The position numbers and the translations under genes are program-made. From the NCBI GenBank assembly GCA_037380725.1, contig JARRRL010000250.1, forward strand, positions 1 to 12,609: a stretch of DNA of 12,609 nt, read 5' to 3'. Source of the DNA: JARRRL01 sp037380725. Its GTDB lineage: Bacteria > Pseudomonadota > Gammaproteobacteria > Pseudomonadales > JANQJO01. The notes beneath the pieces are model-generated. The model had not been told where the DNA came from and did no database searches. It saw nothing but the letters and a program-made list of their open reading frames with translations. Positions 1 through 7,402 of the stretch are shown here, piece after piece. Position 1 is the stretch's first letter. Each line of letters begins with the position of its first letter.

Positions 1-255
1 TTTGTGGAAGCGGGCGTTGATGGGAATGCGTTTGATAAAACCTTCGATTCGTTTGCGGTTCAACAAAAAATGAGTATGGCGGACAAACTGTTTAAATCGT
101 ATCAACTGAAGCATGTGCCAGTATTTGTCGTGGGTGGTCAATACGTGACGGATGTTTCCATGGCCGGATCGGGTGACGCGGTGGTGGATGTCATCGAGTA
201 TTTGACACGCAAGATAAAAATTTCGCAAAGTGCGAAAGAGCAAGGCGCCAGCTAA
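1..255 (+). CDS. dsbA: Thiol:disulfide interchange protein DsbA, C-terminal part (5' partial)
   Basis: This is the 3' end of a periplasmic disulfide oxidoreductase gene; the reading frame is already open at base 1, so the true start lies outside the window. About 84 codons remain, ending at TAA 253-255. The remnant matches the DsbA C-terminal part: a helical stretch (GVDGNAFDKTFDSF), then a thioredoxin-fold strand with the cis-proline signature KHVPVFVVGGQYVTD and the usual DVSMAG segment. In the family, DsbA oxidises cysteine pairs in exported proteins and is recycled by DsbB. The catalytic CPHC motif and the signal peptide would lie upstream and cannot be seen. The tail after the last helix is polar (KISQSAKEQGAS). 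The family call is firm; only completeness is unknown. Confidence 0.88.
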   Translation, partial: FVEAGVDGNAFDKTFDSFAVQQKMSMADKLFKSYQLKHVPVFVVGGQYVTDVSMAGSGDAVVDVIEYLTRKIKISQSAKEQGAS

Positions 256-337
256 GGCGAGTCGGGCGTGGGTGAGATCGGGCGTGAAATCGTAGTGTTT
301 GAGGGCCGGTGTATGTCTGTGTGGAGGTAGGGTGCTT

Positions 338-1237
338 ATGCGGAGAAGTGCGCGCAGGGGAAAAGTACTCAAGAAGTGGATGGCGTCAGGGTTAGCAATG
401 CTGGCGCTCAGTGCTTGCGGCGGCGGTGGGCGCGACTTTCCGTTTACGGGTGGTATTAATCAACCTTTTACGGGTACGGCACAGTTTATTGACAGTGCTG
501 TGAAGGGCTTGGCATACACATCTGGTGAATTAGTTGGTGTAACCGATGCGGATGGTGCGTTTGATTATGCGGCTGGGAAGCCTGTAATATTTTCAGTGGG
601 CAACACGGTGATCGGGCAAGTCACGCTGGAAAGAAGTGACAACTCCTTGTACATTACGCCGGTCGATTTGGTTGCCGACGCCGAAGCGGAAACCGATACG
701 AGCGTTGCGAATATTGCGCGTTTATTGCAAAGTCTGGATGATGATCGTGACGCCGAGAATGGCATTACCATTACCGAGGCGATGCACGCTGCTGCGGACG
801 AGGATATTGACATATCGGCTTTGAGTAATAGCGCATTTCAAAATTACGTATCGTATTTTGAAACGCTGATGGCCCTAGGTAGCAGCGGCATCACTGACTT
901 GGTGACGGCGGCTGATGCGCAAGCTCATTTAAAAAGTGTTTTGCTGGAGCGCCTTGCGGGTACATACCAGGGTACATTCACGGATACGGAGGATAATTCG
1001 GGCACCTTTACGCTGACTGTCGATGCGAGTGGTGAGATCACTGGTACGGCAATTGATGATGAAGGCCAAAGCTCGACACTGAGTGGACAGACCAGCAGTG
1101 ATCGGTCTGCTGTGGTGGATGGCAGCGACATAGGGGTGGAATTCAGTGGTCGCATCAGTAAGGATGGCGTTTTCAGTGGTGTGTGGGAAAATGTTAGCTT
1201 AGGCGAGAGTGGCGCGTTTACGGGAACTAGACAGTGA
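338..1237 (+). CDS. Putative outer-membrane lipoprotein with Gly-rich anchor region
   Basis: The start chosen is ATG 338, because GGAGG lies at 323-327, ten bases upstream; an in-frame TTG at 299 has no such site. The 299-residue product opens with a basic stretch and a hydrophobic segment ending in a lipobox, LSAC, with the lipidated Cys at residue 27, followed by GGGG. No Asp follows the Cys, which favours outer-membrane sorting. Residues about 50-200 resemble a region common in lipoproteins of marine gammaproteobacteria: a strand-rich GVTDADGAFDY stretch, then TPVDLV and ANIARLLQSLDDD. The last 90 residues are rich in Thr, Gly and Ser with alternating hydrophobics (GTYQGTFTDTEDNSGTFTL), as in a small beta-barrel or beta-sandwich. 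The function is unknown. The lipoprotein call is strong; no enzymatic residues are recognised. Confidence 0.75.
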   Translation: MRRSARRGKVLKKWMASGLAMLALSACGGGGRDFPFTGGINQPFTGTAQFIDSAVKGLAYTSGELVGVTDADGAFDYAAGKPVIFSVGNTVIGQVTLERSDNSLYITPVDLVADAEAETDTSVANIARLLQSLDDDRDAENGITITEAMHAAADEDIDISALSNSAFQNYVSYFETLMALGSSGITDLVTAADAQAHLKSVLLERLAGTYQGTFTDTEDNSGTFTLTVDASGEITGTAIDDEGQSSTLSGQTSSDRSAVVDGSDIGVEFSGRISKDGVFSGVWENVSLGESGAFTGTRQ

Positions 1238-1283
1238 TGCACCTAATACACTAATGAACGCCTGATACGCTGTGATGCACAGC

Positions 1284-1308
1284 AAAAATGTACAGCCAAA
1301 AATGTACA
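1284..1308 (+). repeat. Two direct copies of AAAAATGTACA with 14-base period
   Basis: The 11-mer AAAAATGTACA occurs at 1284-1294 and again at 1298-1308, separated by GCC, just 22 bases before the start of the next lipoprotein gene. The spacing (14 bases) is not a helical turn multiple. It may be a chance duplication or a small operator or leader element; the sequence alone does not decide. Confidence 0.45.
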
Positions 1309-1329
1309 ACCATAGTCACAAGGAGGTGA

Positions 1330-1978
1330 ATGGTGAAGTACGTGATGACGACCGTACTGGTCTGTTTCTTTTCAGGTTGTGCCAGTAATGCCGTTCAAAA
1401 CAGTCCTACGACCAAGCCGATGAACAAGCCAGGAGGCACTGAATCGGCGCATCAAACTTCTGCGTGCTTGGGTACTGTTACCATAGCGCCCCAGTTTGCG
1501 GATCACTTCAGTTCCATTGAAGATGAGTCGCTCTTGAATCAAGCATTGGGTGAGCCCAATGCCGGTAAGCTGTGTCAAGGTCGGGTCTATCAAAGCAAGG
1601 CGGACAGTCACGTTGTGATTTACCGCGCTTGGAATAGCACAAACCCGAACAGCGAAAAAGGCCAATGGTGGGCATTTTACAAACCCAAGGGTTTGGTGTC
1701 TCAATATCGTTCTGATTATGAAATTTGTTATCAATGGTCGCCNNNNNNNNNNNNNNNNNNNNNNNNNNNNNNNNNNNNNNNNGCCATTGGATAAAATGGT
1801 GCGTTGCAGGCTTAACGCTGGAGCGAAAGTGGTGATTGGCACTGGACAGAGCGCTGAATGTTCACCGTATCTAAGGTATTCGAAGTCCGCCAAGCAGCAA
1901 ATTTATATTGATAACGCCTCGGCATCGGTGTCGGATTGCACAACGTATGATGGCGCGTTTCGGTGGAAGAGGGAGTGA
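1330..1978 (+). CDS. Putative lipoprotein of unknown function, interrupted by assembly gap
   Basis: ATG 1330 is preceded by AGGAGG at 1321-1326 (ATG 1345 is an alternative). The N-terminus is a short lipoprotein signal, with VLVCFFSGC placing the lipidated Cys at residue 17. The first part runs in one frame to base 1740 (137 codons); the part after the N run continues in another frame from base 1784 to TGA at 1976-1978 (64 codons). The left side ends ...tcgcc and the right side begins gccattgg. Collapsing the shared gcc gives QWSPLDKMVRC in frame and a protein of about 201 residues. Visible traits are several Cys residues (CLGTV, KLCQG, YEICY, RCRLN, SAEC, SDC), suggesting disulfides in the periplasm, and many aromatic residues. 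I do not recognise the family. The break is most likely an assembly artefact, not a real mutation. Confidence 0.68.
1743..1782. other. Assembly gap of 40 N
   Basis: Forty undetermined bases lie inside the lipoprotein gene. The frame on the right differs from that on the left, so the true number of missing bases must be a multiple of three (or a negative overlap such as -3), not 40. The 3-base match gcc at both edges makes a small overlap of contig ends the simplest explanation. Confidence 0.95.
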
Positions 1979-2053
1979 GGTTTGTTTTTTTCATGATTTT
2001 GCCTGGATCGAGATTCGTGACACCTGAATAGAATGATTTCGGTCCAGATGGTC

Positions 2054-2087
2054 CTGTTGCGTCATCGAGACTGTTGCGTCATCGAGA
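2054..2087 (+). repeat. Perfect tandem duplication of a 17-base unit
   Basis: CTGTTGCGTCATCGAGA occurs twice without a gap, at 2054-2070 and 2071-2087. Both copies are identical. The surrounding sequence is noncoding, so this looks like a recent slippage duplication; no function is evident. Confidence 0.85.
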
Positions 2088-2292
2088 ATAGTCTGACGAA
2101 ACAGGTACACCCCAGCCAAGGCTTGAGCAAGGCGATCATCGAAGTTATACCTTTGATTTTTCTTTGAGGTAAGGTAGCTATAATTAGGATGATGCTCAGC
2201 AAGGAGCCTGTCATATGTTCGCGTATAGCGTACACTTTAGACAGTGAATCCATCAAGTTAGAAAACGGTATCGAAAGAGTGGGATCCGTTTT

Positions 2293-2324
2293 AGTTCAGT
2301 GCATGTTCAATGCATAGTTCAGTG
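2293..2324 (+). repeat. Direct repeat AGTTCAGTG, 23 bases apart
   Basis: AGTTCAGTG is present at 2293-2301 and 2316-2324. Between the copies is a small inverted repeat, TGCAT-gttca-ATGCA. The pair lies about 145 bases before the eptA-like start and 50-80 bases before the putative -10 element, so it could be a regulator binding site. This is position-based inference only. Confidence 0.35.
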
Positions 2325-2372
2325 AACCCAGCTGTTTGTGATCGTCCTTACGCACATTGGCATTCATATGGT

Positions 2373-2430
2373 TATAATTTGAACAAGTTAAAGCACGGAA
2401 TGCTATGCGCCCGGTGGTGCTTTGGGCATT
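2373..2430 (+). promoter_or_regulatory. Possible -10 element and structured leader of the eptA-PAP2 operon
   Basis: A consensus TATAAT lies at 2373-2378. The nearest TTG-type -35 candidate (TTGGCA, 2357-2362) is only 10 bases away, so the promoter is not canonical. Downstream, AAAGCAC (2390-2396) can pair with GTGCTTT (2417-2423), and AATGC (2399-2403) can pair with GCATT (2426-2430). The two pairings interleave, so they would compete as alternative structures. No clear terminator U-run follows. The region could be a regulated leader, but support is weak. Confidence 0.25.
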
Positions 2431-2467
2431 AGACTAATCAAATTCGCACAGAAAAATTAGGGTAGCA

Positions 2468-4081
2468 ATGGAACGAGAGTACAAAATAACCAATATAAAA
2501 TTAATCCTGATAACTGCGTTATTTTTAGTGATAAGCGGCAATTACGCATTTTTCAACAATGTATTGATCGCTTATCCTCCGAATCTGAATAACAGTGCAT
2601 TTTTAGGTTCACTCTTTATATTTTTTACTTGTATTAATATCATTTTATTCACGTTAGTTTGTTTTAATCGAACCACAAAGCCTATTCTGATCATTGTGCT
2701 GATTATTTCATCTTTCGCTGCCTATTTTATGAACACTTATAATGTTATCATAGATGATTCGATGATAGATAACATTTTAAAAACAGATGCGAATGAAACC
2801 TTGGACTTGTTTTCTTTCAAACAAGTGATTTATTTTTTGCTCCTGGGTGTTTTGCCCGCGGTGTTTGTTTATAAGGTCACAATCATACAGGTATCGTTCA
2901 GAAAAGCCATTTTATCCAATTTAATGTTGTTGCTGGGGGCATCCTGTGTGTCTGTGGCACTGATTCTGAGTCTCAGTAGCTTTTATGCTTCTTTTTTTCG
3001 GGAGCATAAAGCGCTGAGATATTATGCTAATCCTTCTTATTATATTTATTCAACCGTTAAATATGTCCATGGCTTGTTTGGGTCCGGAGTAACCACTGTA
3101 GAGGAAATGGGCTTAGACGCCAATATTCCACCCAGTGATGTGCAGCGGGAGTTGGTTATTTTTGTGGTCGGCGAAACGGCAAGAGCTGATCATTTTTCAC
3201 TTAATGGTTATCATAAAAAAACGAATCCTTTATTAGAAAAAGAAAATGTCGTCAGTTTTGGCAATGTGTTGTCGTGCGGCACATCCACAGCTCATTCCGT
3301 GCCGTGTATGTTTTCTATTTATGGCCATTCAGATTATACTAAGAACAAAGGAGAATCAACTGAAAATGTCTTAGACATCTTACTGCATGCGGGGGTGAAT
3401 GTCCTTTGGTTGGATAATAATTCGAGCTCGAAAGGCGTCGCCGATCGGGTGGACTATCAAGACTACAAATCACCTGAGATAAACCCCGTTTGTGATGTTG
3501 AGTGCCGCGATGAAGGAATGCTGGTTAACTTGCAATCTTATGTCGACGCTCATCCTACAGGTGACATTCTTATTGTGCTGCATCAGATGGGAAACCATGG
3601 ACCAGCTTATTTCAAGCGCTATCCCAAAAAGTTTGAAAAATTTACGCCTACCTGTCAAAACAATCAGCTGGAAGAGTGCACCAAAGCAGAAATTAATAAT
3701 GCTTATGACAACGCCATCCTGTACACCGATTATTTTTTATCAAAAACGATTAAATTTTTAAAGAATAATGATCAAAAATTTGAAGCCGTCTTGTTTTATG
3801 TAAGCGATCATGGCGAATCACTGGGTGAAAATAATATGTATTTACACGGTTTACCCTATGTGATTGCGCCTTACGAGCAGATTCATGTGCCCATGCTTAT
3901 GTGGTTCAGCGATCATCTCATTGGTAGTGAGATTGATTTTAAACAGCTTGTGAAGCAGAAAAATAGAAAATTATCACACGACAACGTCTTTCATACTCTG
4001 TTGGGGTTGATGGAGATCGATTCTGAATTGTATGATGAAAATATGGATATTGTTGATCATGATCATGAAAATGACAGTTAA
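2468..4081 (+). CDS. eptA: EptA-type phosphoethanolamine transferase (lipid A modification)
   Basis: The 537-residue product is a near full-length member of the EptA/MCR family of sulfatase-fold enzymes, which move phosphoethanolamine from phosphatidylethanolamine to lipid A phosphates at the periplasmic face of the inner membrane. Five hydrophobic helices are visible (about residues 9-31, 46-66, 71-91, 119-140, 150-172). The catalytic domain follows. Zn-site candidates are Glu236 in VVGETARA, Thr274 in CGTSTAHSVPC (the acceptor nucleophile by alignment with MCR-1), and Asp447-His448 in SDHGES; His372 and His377 lie in HQMGNHGPAYF. Cys270/Cys280, Cys342/Cys346 and Cys396/Cys404 match the family's disulfides. 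All key residues are present. Start ATG 2468 has only a weak ribosome site. The gene is AT-rich compared with its neighbours, suggesting transfer. It overlaps the PAP2 gene downstream. In the family this activity lowers sensitivity to polymyxins; the exact acceptor here is not known. Confidence 0.92.
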   Translation: MEREYKITNIKLILITALFLVISGNYAFFNNVLIAYPPNLNNSAFLGSLFIFFTCINIILFTLVCFNRTTKPILIIVLIISSFAAYFMNTYNVIIDDSMIDNILKTDANETLDLFSFKQVIYFLLLGVLPAVFVYKVTIIQVSFRKAILSNLMLLLGASCVSVALILSLSSFYASFFREHKALRYYANPSYYIYSTVKYVHGLFGSGVTTVEEMGLDANIPPSDVQRELVIFVVGETARADHFSLNGYHKKTNPLLEKENVVSFGNVLSCGTSTAHSVPCMFSIYGHSDYTKNKGESTENVLDILLHAGVNVLWLDNNSSSKGVADRVDYQDYKSPEINPVCDVECRDEGMLVNLQSYVDAHPTGDILIVLHQMGNHGPAYFKRYPKKFEKFTPTCQNNQLEECTKAEINNAYDNAILYTDYFLSKTIKFLKNNDQKFEAVLFYVSDHGESLGENNMYLHGLPYVIAPYEQIHVPMLMWFSDHLIGSEIDFKQLVKQKNRKLSHDNVFHTLLGLMEIDSELYDENMDIVDHDHENDS

Positions 4082-4781
4082 TCCTATTTGGTTAATTATG
4101 CTGGTTTTTGTTCAGGATTATTTTTATAATTTTGAAACCGCGCATTGGGTTTTGGATAAGGATTCGCCAATCCCTAAGCTTGTGTTTTACGATGGCATCA
4201 AAAAGCTCTATATTTTATTTGTTTTGGGCGTGTTAATGAGTGTGTTGTTTTTCCGTCGGCGCTCCCTGTTTGCACCATATAAAAAAGGCTTATTGATTGT
4301 TTTGTTTTCTTGTGTTGCTGTACCCTTGTTTATCAGCTTGCTCAAAGCCACAACGCATGTGCCTTGCCCAAAAGACATCCAGCACTATGGCGGTGTATAC
4401 CCCTATGTGACCGTCTTCTCGACGTATCCTGACTCCTTTCGCCAAACAAAAAACATAAAATGTTACCCGGCGGGTCACGCCAGTGGGGGGTTTGCCTTGA
4501 TGTCTCTGTTTTTTCTCTTTTCAAGAAAACGAAACAAAATAATCGCGCTAATTTTTGCTGTTTTGGTTGGCTGGACGATCGGGGTATATAAAATGATAAT
4601 AGGCGATCACTTTTTCAGTCACACGTTCATAAGCATGGTATTGTCTTGGCTTTTAATTCTGTTCATTCGATGCGGCGTGGATGGATTTTATAGTTATAAG
4701 TGTGCCAACAGAAAAGCGATGCATGTTGGTCAATATCATGAAGAAAAGGGCGCGGCGAATTTCCTGACCCTTAAAAGATGA
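4065..4781 (+). CDS. PAP2-family membrane phosphatase, partner of the EptA-like protein
   Basis: The gene overlaps the end of the transferase gene. ATG codons at 4032, 4035, 4059, 4065 and 4071 are all in frame. I prefer 4065 or 4071, because the longer forms add only a Met/Ile-rich stub encoded within the upstream gene and the first membrane helix begins right after them. Numbered from 4032, the PAP2 signature is present in the variant form seen in envelope-lipid phosphatases: KATTHVPCP (residues 105-113), CYPAGHASGG (144-153, with the catalytic His at 149) and GVYKMIIGDHFFSH (184-197, with His193). Several hydrophobic helices surround these motifs. In the family such enzymes remove phosphate from membrane lipids. 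Next to eptA, a likely task is dephosphorylating lipid A or recycling a lipid phosphate; the substrate is inferred only. The AT-rich base use matches eptA, so the two probably arrived together and are translationally coupled. Confidence 0.82.
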   Translation: MKMTVNPIWLIMLVFVQDYFYNFETAHWVLDKDSPIPKLVFYDGIKKLYILFVLGVLMSVLFFRRRSLFAPYKKGLLIVLFSCVAVPLFISLLKATTHVPCPKDIQHYGGVYPYVTVFSTYPDSFRQTKNIKCYPAGHASGGFALMSLFFLFSRKRNKIIALIFAVLVGWTIGVYKMIIGDHFFSHTFISMVLSWLLILFIRCGVDGFYSYKCANRKAMHVGQYHEEKGAANFLTLKR

Positions 4782-4825
4782 TTGTTATTTGTCCGGCTGT
4801 GACTGTAAATGGTTGAGTGATTGTT

Positions 4826-4841
4826 TTGAATAAGGACATCC
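4826..4841 (-). repeat. REP-like motif downstream of the RAYT gene
   Basis: TTGAATAAGGACATCC on the plus strand is close to CTGAAAGGACCATCC at 6253-6267 on the other side of the transposase gene; they share TGAA, AAGGAC and ATCC with small indels. RAYT genes are usually flanked by the repeats they act on, so this may be one arm. The similarity is short and could be chance. Confidence 0.35.
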
Positions 4842-4881
4842 ATGAATTAGTAAATTGGAATACTTGCACAAGGGGATTTTT

Positions 4882-4908
4882 TTGATTAATAGGCTTATGA
4901 TTAATCAA
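4882..4908. repeat. Perfect 9-base inverted repeat with 9-base loop
   Basis: TTGATTAAT (4882-4890) and ATTAATCAA (4900-4908) are exact inverted complements. On the minus strand the stem lies about 170 bases past the transposase stop; on the plus strand it lies about 100 bases past the PAP2 stop. The stem is AT-only apart from one pair and has no 3' U-run on the plus strand, so it is a poor terminator and may be a protein-binding palindrome. Confidence 0.4.
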
Positions 4909-5077
4909 CATAAGATGTAATATGTTTGTTACCACCTGAATAAAGGCAATAATGTATTGCGATTTTTAAGGGAATCGATAGAGTTTGGCTAAAATATCAT
5001 CAAAGTGCTATTCCAACGCAATAGCCTGTTTTCGGCCAAATTTGACTGAGTAAGTGCGAAGTGGGGAAGGGTGGGTT

Positions 5078-6082
5078 TTACCCAAAAGCGATTCGGCAGT
5101 TACGCATACCTTGAGCCCAGTGGCGATTCAAGCTTTGGCATATTTTCTGGATGGAGTGGTATTTCCCAACAAATTTCTTAAATCGACTCTCAAAATGTTG
5201 AGCACAATAGAACCATTGTTTGGCGTCTATTTTAAGGCGTTCTAGAATCGGTGGGCTATTTTCCGGAATATAACCTCTTTTGTCCTCTCGTAAAATTTTT
5301 CCTGTCCAGTCGATAAGCTGTAAGTATTCCTCAAGCTTAAAAGGGATTCCAGATGGCTCATTTAAGCAGGCGTTACCAGAAAATGTTTGAAGATGCTTCG
5401 GAGTGGATGCTGCCGTATCGATACATGAAACAGGCTGACTTTCTTTGATGTGTCTAATTCGATCTTGTATTGAGGTAAAATTTGATGCTTCAGGTGTTTC
5501 CGCCATTTGTGCACGAATTGGATTCAGATCAACATAGGCCATGGCGGAGAGTACGGCGGATTCATCCAGCAAAGCTTGACTTTTAAATCGCCCCTCCCAA
5601 AAACGTCCCGTGCAGTTATCTTCCTGATTAGCCTTTCGTGCAATGGGTTCGTTGATGCAGCGCATAAACCAGCTGATGGAGCACAATCGACTTCGGCTAG
5701 TTTCGACGTAATCGGATACGAAACGCGTTGCTGTTTCGCTGAGTGGCTTTCCGGATAAGTAGTCTTGCACTTCAGTTGGACCGCGGAACACCATGCACCA
5801 ACGCTCTAAAACTTCTCGCATGCTCCAGTTCTGAGTGGCGTGATCATCCACGCACAGCACAAGGTGGTAGTGATTGGACATAATGGCATAGCTAGCAATT
5901 TCAATTGAAAATACTGAGGTTAGCAGATTTAATCGGTCCGCGATCCATTGGCGACGGTGCTCGTAATTCTTGCCTGAGGAAACATCCAGTCCACACAGAA
6001 ATGATTGGCGTACACATCTGGAGACGACATGGTAGTAAGGAGTGTCTTCCAAGTTGATGAGTGAACTTCGAGGATGCGTCAT
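5078..6082 (-). CDS. REP-associated tyrosine transposase (RAYT, Y1/IS200-like)
   Basis: The 334-residue protein begins MTHPRSSLINLEDTPYYHVVSRCVR, typical of the widespread gammaproteobacterial RAYT/Y1 transposase group. The HUH metal-binding motif is visible as NHYHLVL (His71 and His73). The hallmark TGRFWEGRFKSQAL (residues 158-171) and AYVDLNPIRA (182-191) follow, and the C-terminal part (EYLQLIDWTGK, DKRGYIP) is also typical. The frame is unbroken and close to full family length, so it is likely functional. I do not assign the catalytic Tyr. RAYTs are single-copy genes that act on neighbouring palindromic REP elements in single-stranded form. Short repeats lie just upstream (6237-6276), and one related motif lies downstream (4826-4841). 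No strong ribosome site precedes the ATG at 6080-6082. The stop codon sits in the small palindrome TGGGT-TTT-ACCCA. Confidence 0.9.
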   Translation of the reverse strand: MTHPRSSLINLEDTPYYHVVSRCVRQSFLCGLDVSSGKNYEHRRQWIADRLNLLTSVFSIEIASYAIMSNHYHLVLCVDDHATQNWSMREVLERWCMVFRGPTEVQDYLSGKPLSETATRFVSDYVETSRSRLCSISWFMRCINEPIARKANQEDNCTGRFWEGRFKSQALLDESAVLSAMAYVDLNPIRAQMAETPEASNFTSIQDRIRHIKESQPVSCIDTAASTPKHLQTFSGNACLNEPSGIPFKLEEYLQLIDWTGKILREDKRGYIPENSPPILERLKIDAKQWFYCAQHFESRFKKFVGKYHSIQKICQSLNRHWAQGMRNCRIAFG

Positions 6083-6236
6083 GTTAATTTCGATATTATT
6101 TTGGTGTATATATATACAGTTATTGAATCTTAAAATAGATTGTTTGGGATGTCAACTAGTTTGGGCTGTCATTGTAAAAAATATTTCTGGGTATCTGTGG
6201 TGTGCACTTTGTTGTTTGGTAGAGGCGAATAGTGGG

Positions 6237-6276
6237 TGTCCTGAAAGGACCTCTGAAAGGACCATCCTGAAATTAG
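6237..6276 (-). repeat. REP-like cluster upstream of the RAYT gene
   Basis: Three consecutive related units lie here: GTCCTGAAAGGAC (6238-6250), CTCTGAAAGGAC (6251-6262) and CATCCTGAAATTA (6263-6275). The first is a palindrome, GTCCT-gaa-AGGAC; the second repeats CTGAAAGGAC exactly with a 12-base step. Short palindromes beside a RAYT gene are the expected substrates. The cluster also sits just past the 3' end of the hydrolase gene, within 15 bases of its stop, where it might act as a transcript-end structure. Confidence 0.5.
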
Positions 6277-6289
6277 GGAGATGGTGATG

Positions 6290-7402
6290 CTAAAGGTTTA
6301 AAAATTTACCTATCCATACGGGCAATTTATCATAGTAGTCTGCTGGAAATTGATGACCCGCATTTGGGTAGCTGTAATGGTTTACCTGAGCCCCTTGTGT
6401 AACGAGGTATTCGCGGTCTTGTTGGCTCAGGGAGAGGTTGTACTGGTGCTCAAGTTCACCATTAGTTATGATATAAATCTGCTTTTGAAGCGCTGCTGGT
6501 GGTGCATTTTTCACGGCATCAGTCAGTTCAATAGACTTAACGGGGTATAGCCCTGGAGACATAGCCAAAGCGCCGTTCCATTCGGGGGCATTATTCACTG
6601 CCACGGTCAAAGAGACTTGCGCGCCTTGGGAGAATCCAAATAATGCCTTTGAAGCGAGTTTGAGGCCTTCATTTTTGGCGATTACCTGCATTACTTTTTG
6701 AATATGTGTGATGTTTGTTTCGTAGTCTGGCGTCCATGCGTAAGCATTTTTCCCTAAAACGGTCGGTCCGCTGATGCCGATAAAAGCAACTTTCATATTG
6801 TTTGATAAACTCTGGTAACCCTCATGGATGAAGCTTTCAGGTGAATCTCCTTTGCCGTGCAAGGCAACCATTGTTGGTAGTGCGATTTCACCTGTGTAAC
6901 CGTCAGGGACAATGAGTGAGTAACTGAATTTTTTCGAGTTGTGCCAGTAGTTTTCCATTTCTGAGATAAATTGCTTTGTATTCGCCCACTGCTCGCTGGA
7001 CCGGAGGTTTTTCATATCCTCATCTTGTTCCGTCCAGCTTAGGTCTGGGGATCCATCAGTGGCATCTTTGATTAACCAATAGTTTGCTGCTTGGGTGTCT
7101 CCAGATAAGGCGTAATAACTCGCCATCTCGTAGTATCCGTCGTGCCCTTTGTGTAGCGCCCAATAGTAGTGCTTGATCGCACTTGGGTAATCGCCTTTCT
7201 GGTATGCTGATCTTGCCATGCCGACCAATTGATCGATAGGGTAATTGCTCAGATCAATCTGTACATAGCGGCTCGGTGCTGAGGGCGTTTGGACGGAAGG
7301 TGTTTTTGGTGGGGGCGTTGTTTCGTCCTCAAACGTTCTTGCTTGTGAGCGTAAGGGTGCAGAGAGTATGAGCAGTAAAAGGGTGTGAAGTATGATTTTC
7401 AT
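6290..7402 (-). CDS. Secreted alpha/beta hydrolase with TPR-like N-terminal region
   Basis: The 370-residue product starts at the ATG whose complement is 7400-7402, preceded by AGGA about 9 bases upstream. Residues 1-21 form a signal peptide (MKIILHTLLLLILSAPLRSQA). A Pro/Thr-rich linker follows (28-44), then about 60 residues with TPR-like helix pairs (AYQKGDYPSAIKHYYWALHKG, then MASYYALSGDTQAANYWLI). The catalytic domain (about 155-370) resembles phospholipase/carboxylesterase or dienelactone-hydrolase-like enzymes: an oxyanion segment MVALHGKGDS (178-187), nucleophile elbow GFSQGA with Ser258, and catalytic His350 in NAGHQF. The acid residue is uncertain; Glu316 or Glu318 in TNGELEH lies where an Asp is usual. 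It probably cleaves ester bonds in the periplasm or outside the cell; the substrate is unknown. It appears to be a single-gene transcript, divergent from the Rhs gene. Confidence 0.78.
   Translation of the reverse strand: MKIILHTLLLLILSAPLRSQARTFEDETTPPPKTPSVQTPSAPSRYVQIDLSNYPIDQLVGMARSAYQKGDYPSAIKHYYWALHKGHDGYYEMASYYALSGDTQAANYWLIKDATDGSPDLSWTEQDEDMKNLRSSEQWANTKQFISEMENYWHNSKKFSYSLIVPDGYTGEIALPTMVALHGKGDSPESFIHEGYQSLSNNMKVAFIGISGPTVLGKNAYAWTPDYETNITHIQKVMQVIAKNEGLKLASKALFGFSQGAQVSLTVAVNNAPEWNGALAMSPGLYPVKSIELTDAVKNAPPAALQKQIYIITNGELEHQYNLSLSQQDREYLVTQGAQVNHYSYPNAGHQFPADYYDKLPVWIGKFLNL

Larger units (their letters stand above)
1979..2467. other. Intergenic region without a supported gene
   Basis: This 489-base stretch separates the lipoprotein gene from the eptA-like gene. 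The only open frame in it, about 64 codons on the minus strand at 2062-2256, has no recognisable features or ribosome site. It holds a perfect tandem 17-mer (2054-2087), a direct repeat AGTTCAGTG (2293-2301 and 2316-2324), a TATAAT hexamer at 2373-2378 and a possible leader hairpin (2390-2430). The last three are the likely control region of the following operon. Confidence 0.6.
4782..5077. other. AT-rich intergenic region between PAP2 gene and transposase
   Basis: No gene is seen. The region contains a 9-base perfect inverted repeat (4882-4908), a motif similar to the repeats on the other side of the transposase (4826-4841), and the inverted pair TATTGCG/CGCAATA near 4953-5023. It forms the shared 3' flank of two converging transcripts. 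Confidence 0.5.

Noticed and set aside
2062..2256. Minus-strand open frame of 64 codons in the intergenic region
   Set aside because: It covers the tandem 17-mer repeat, has no motif and no ribosome site.
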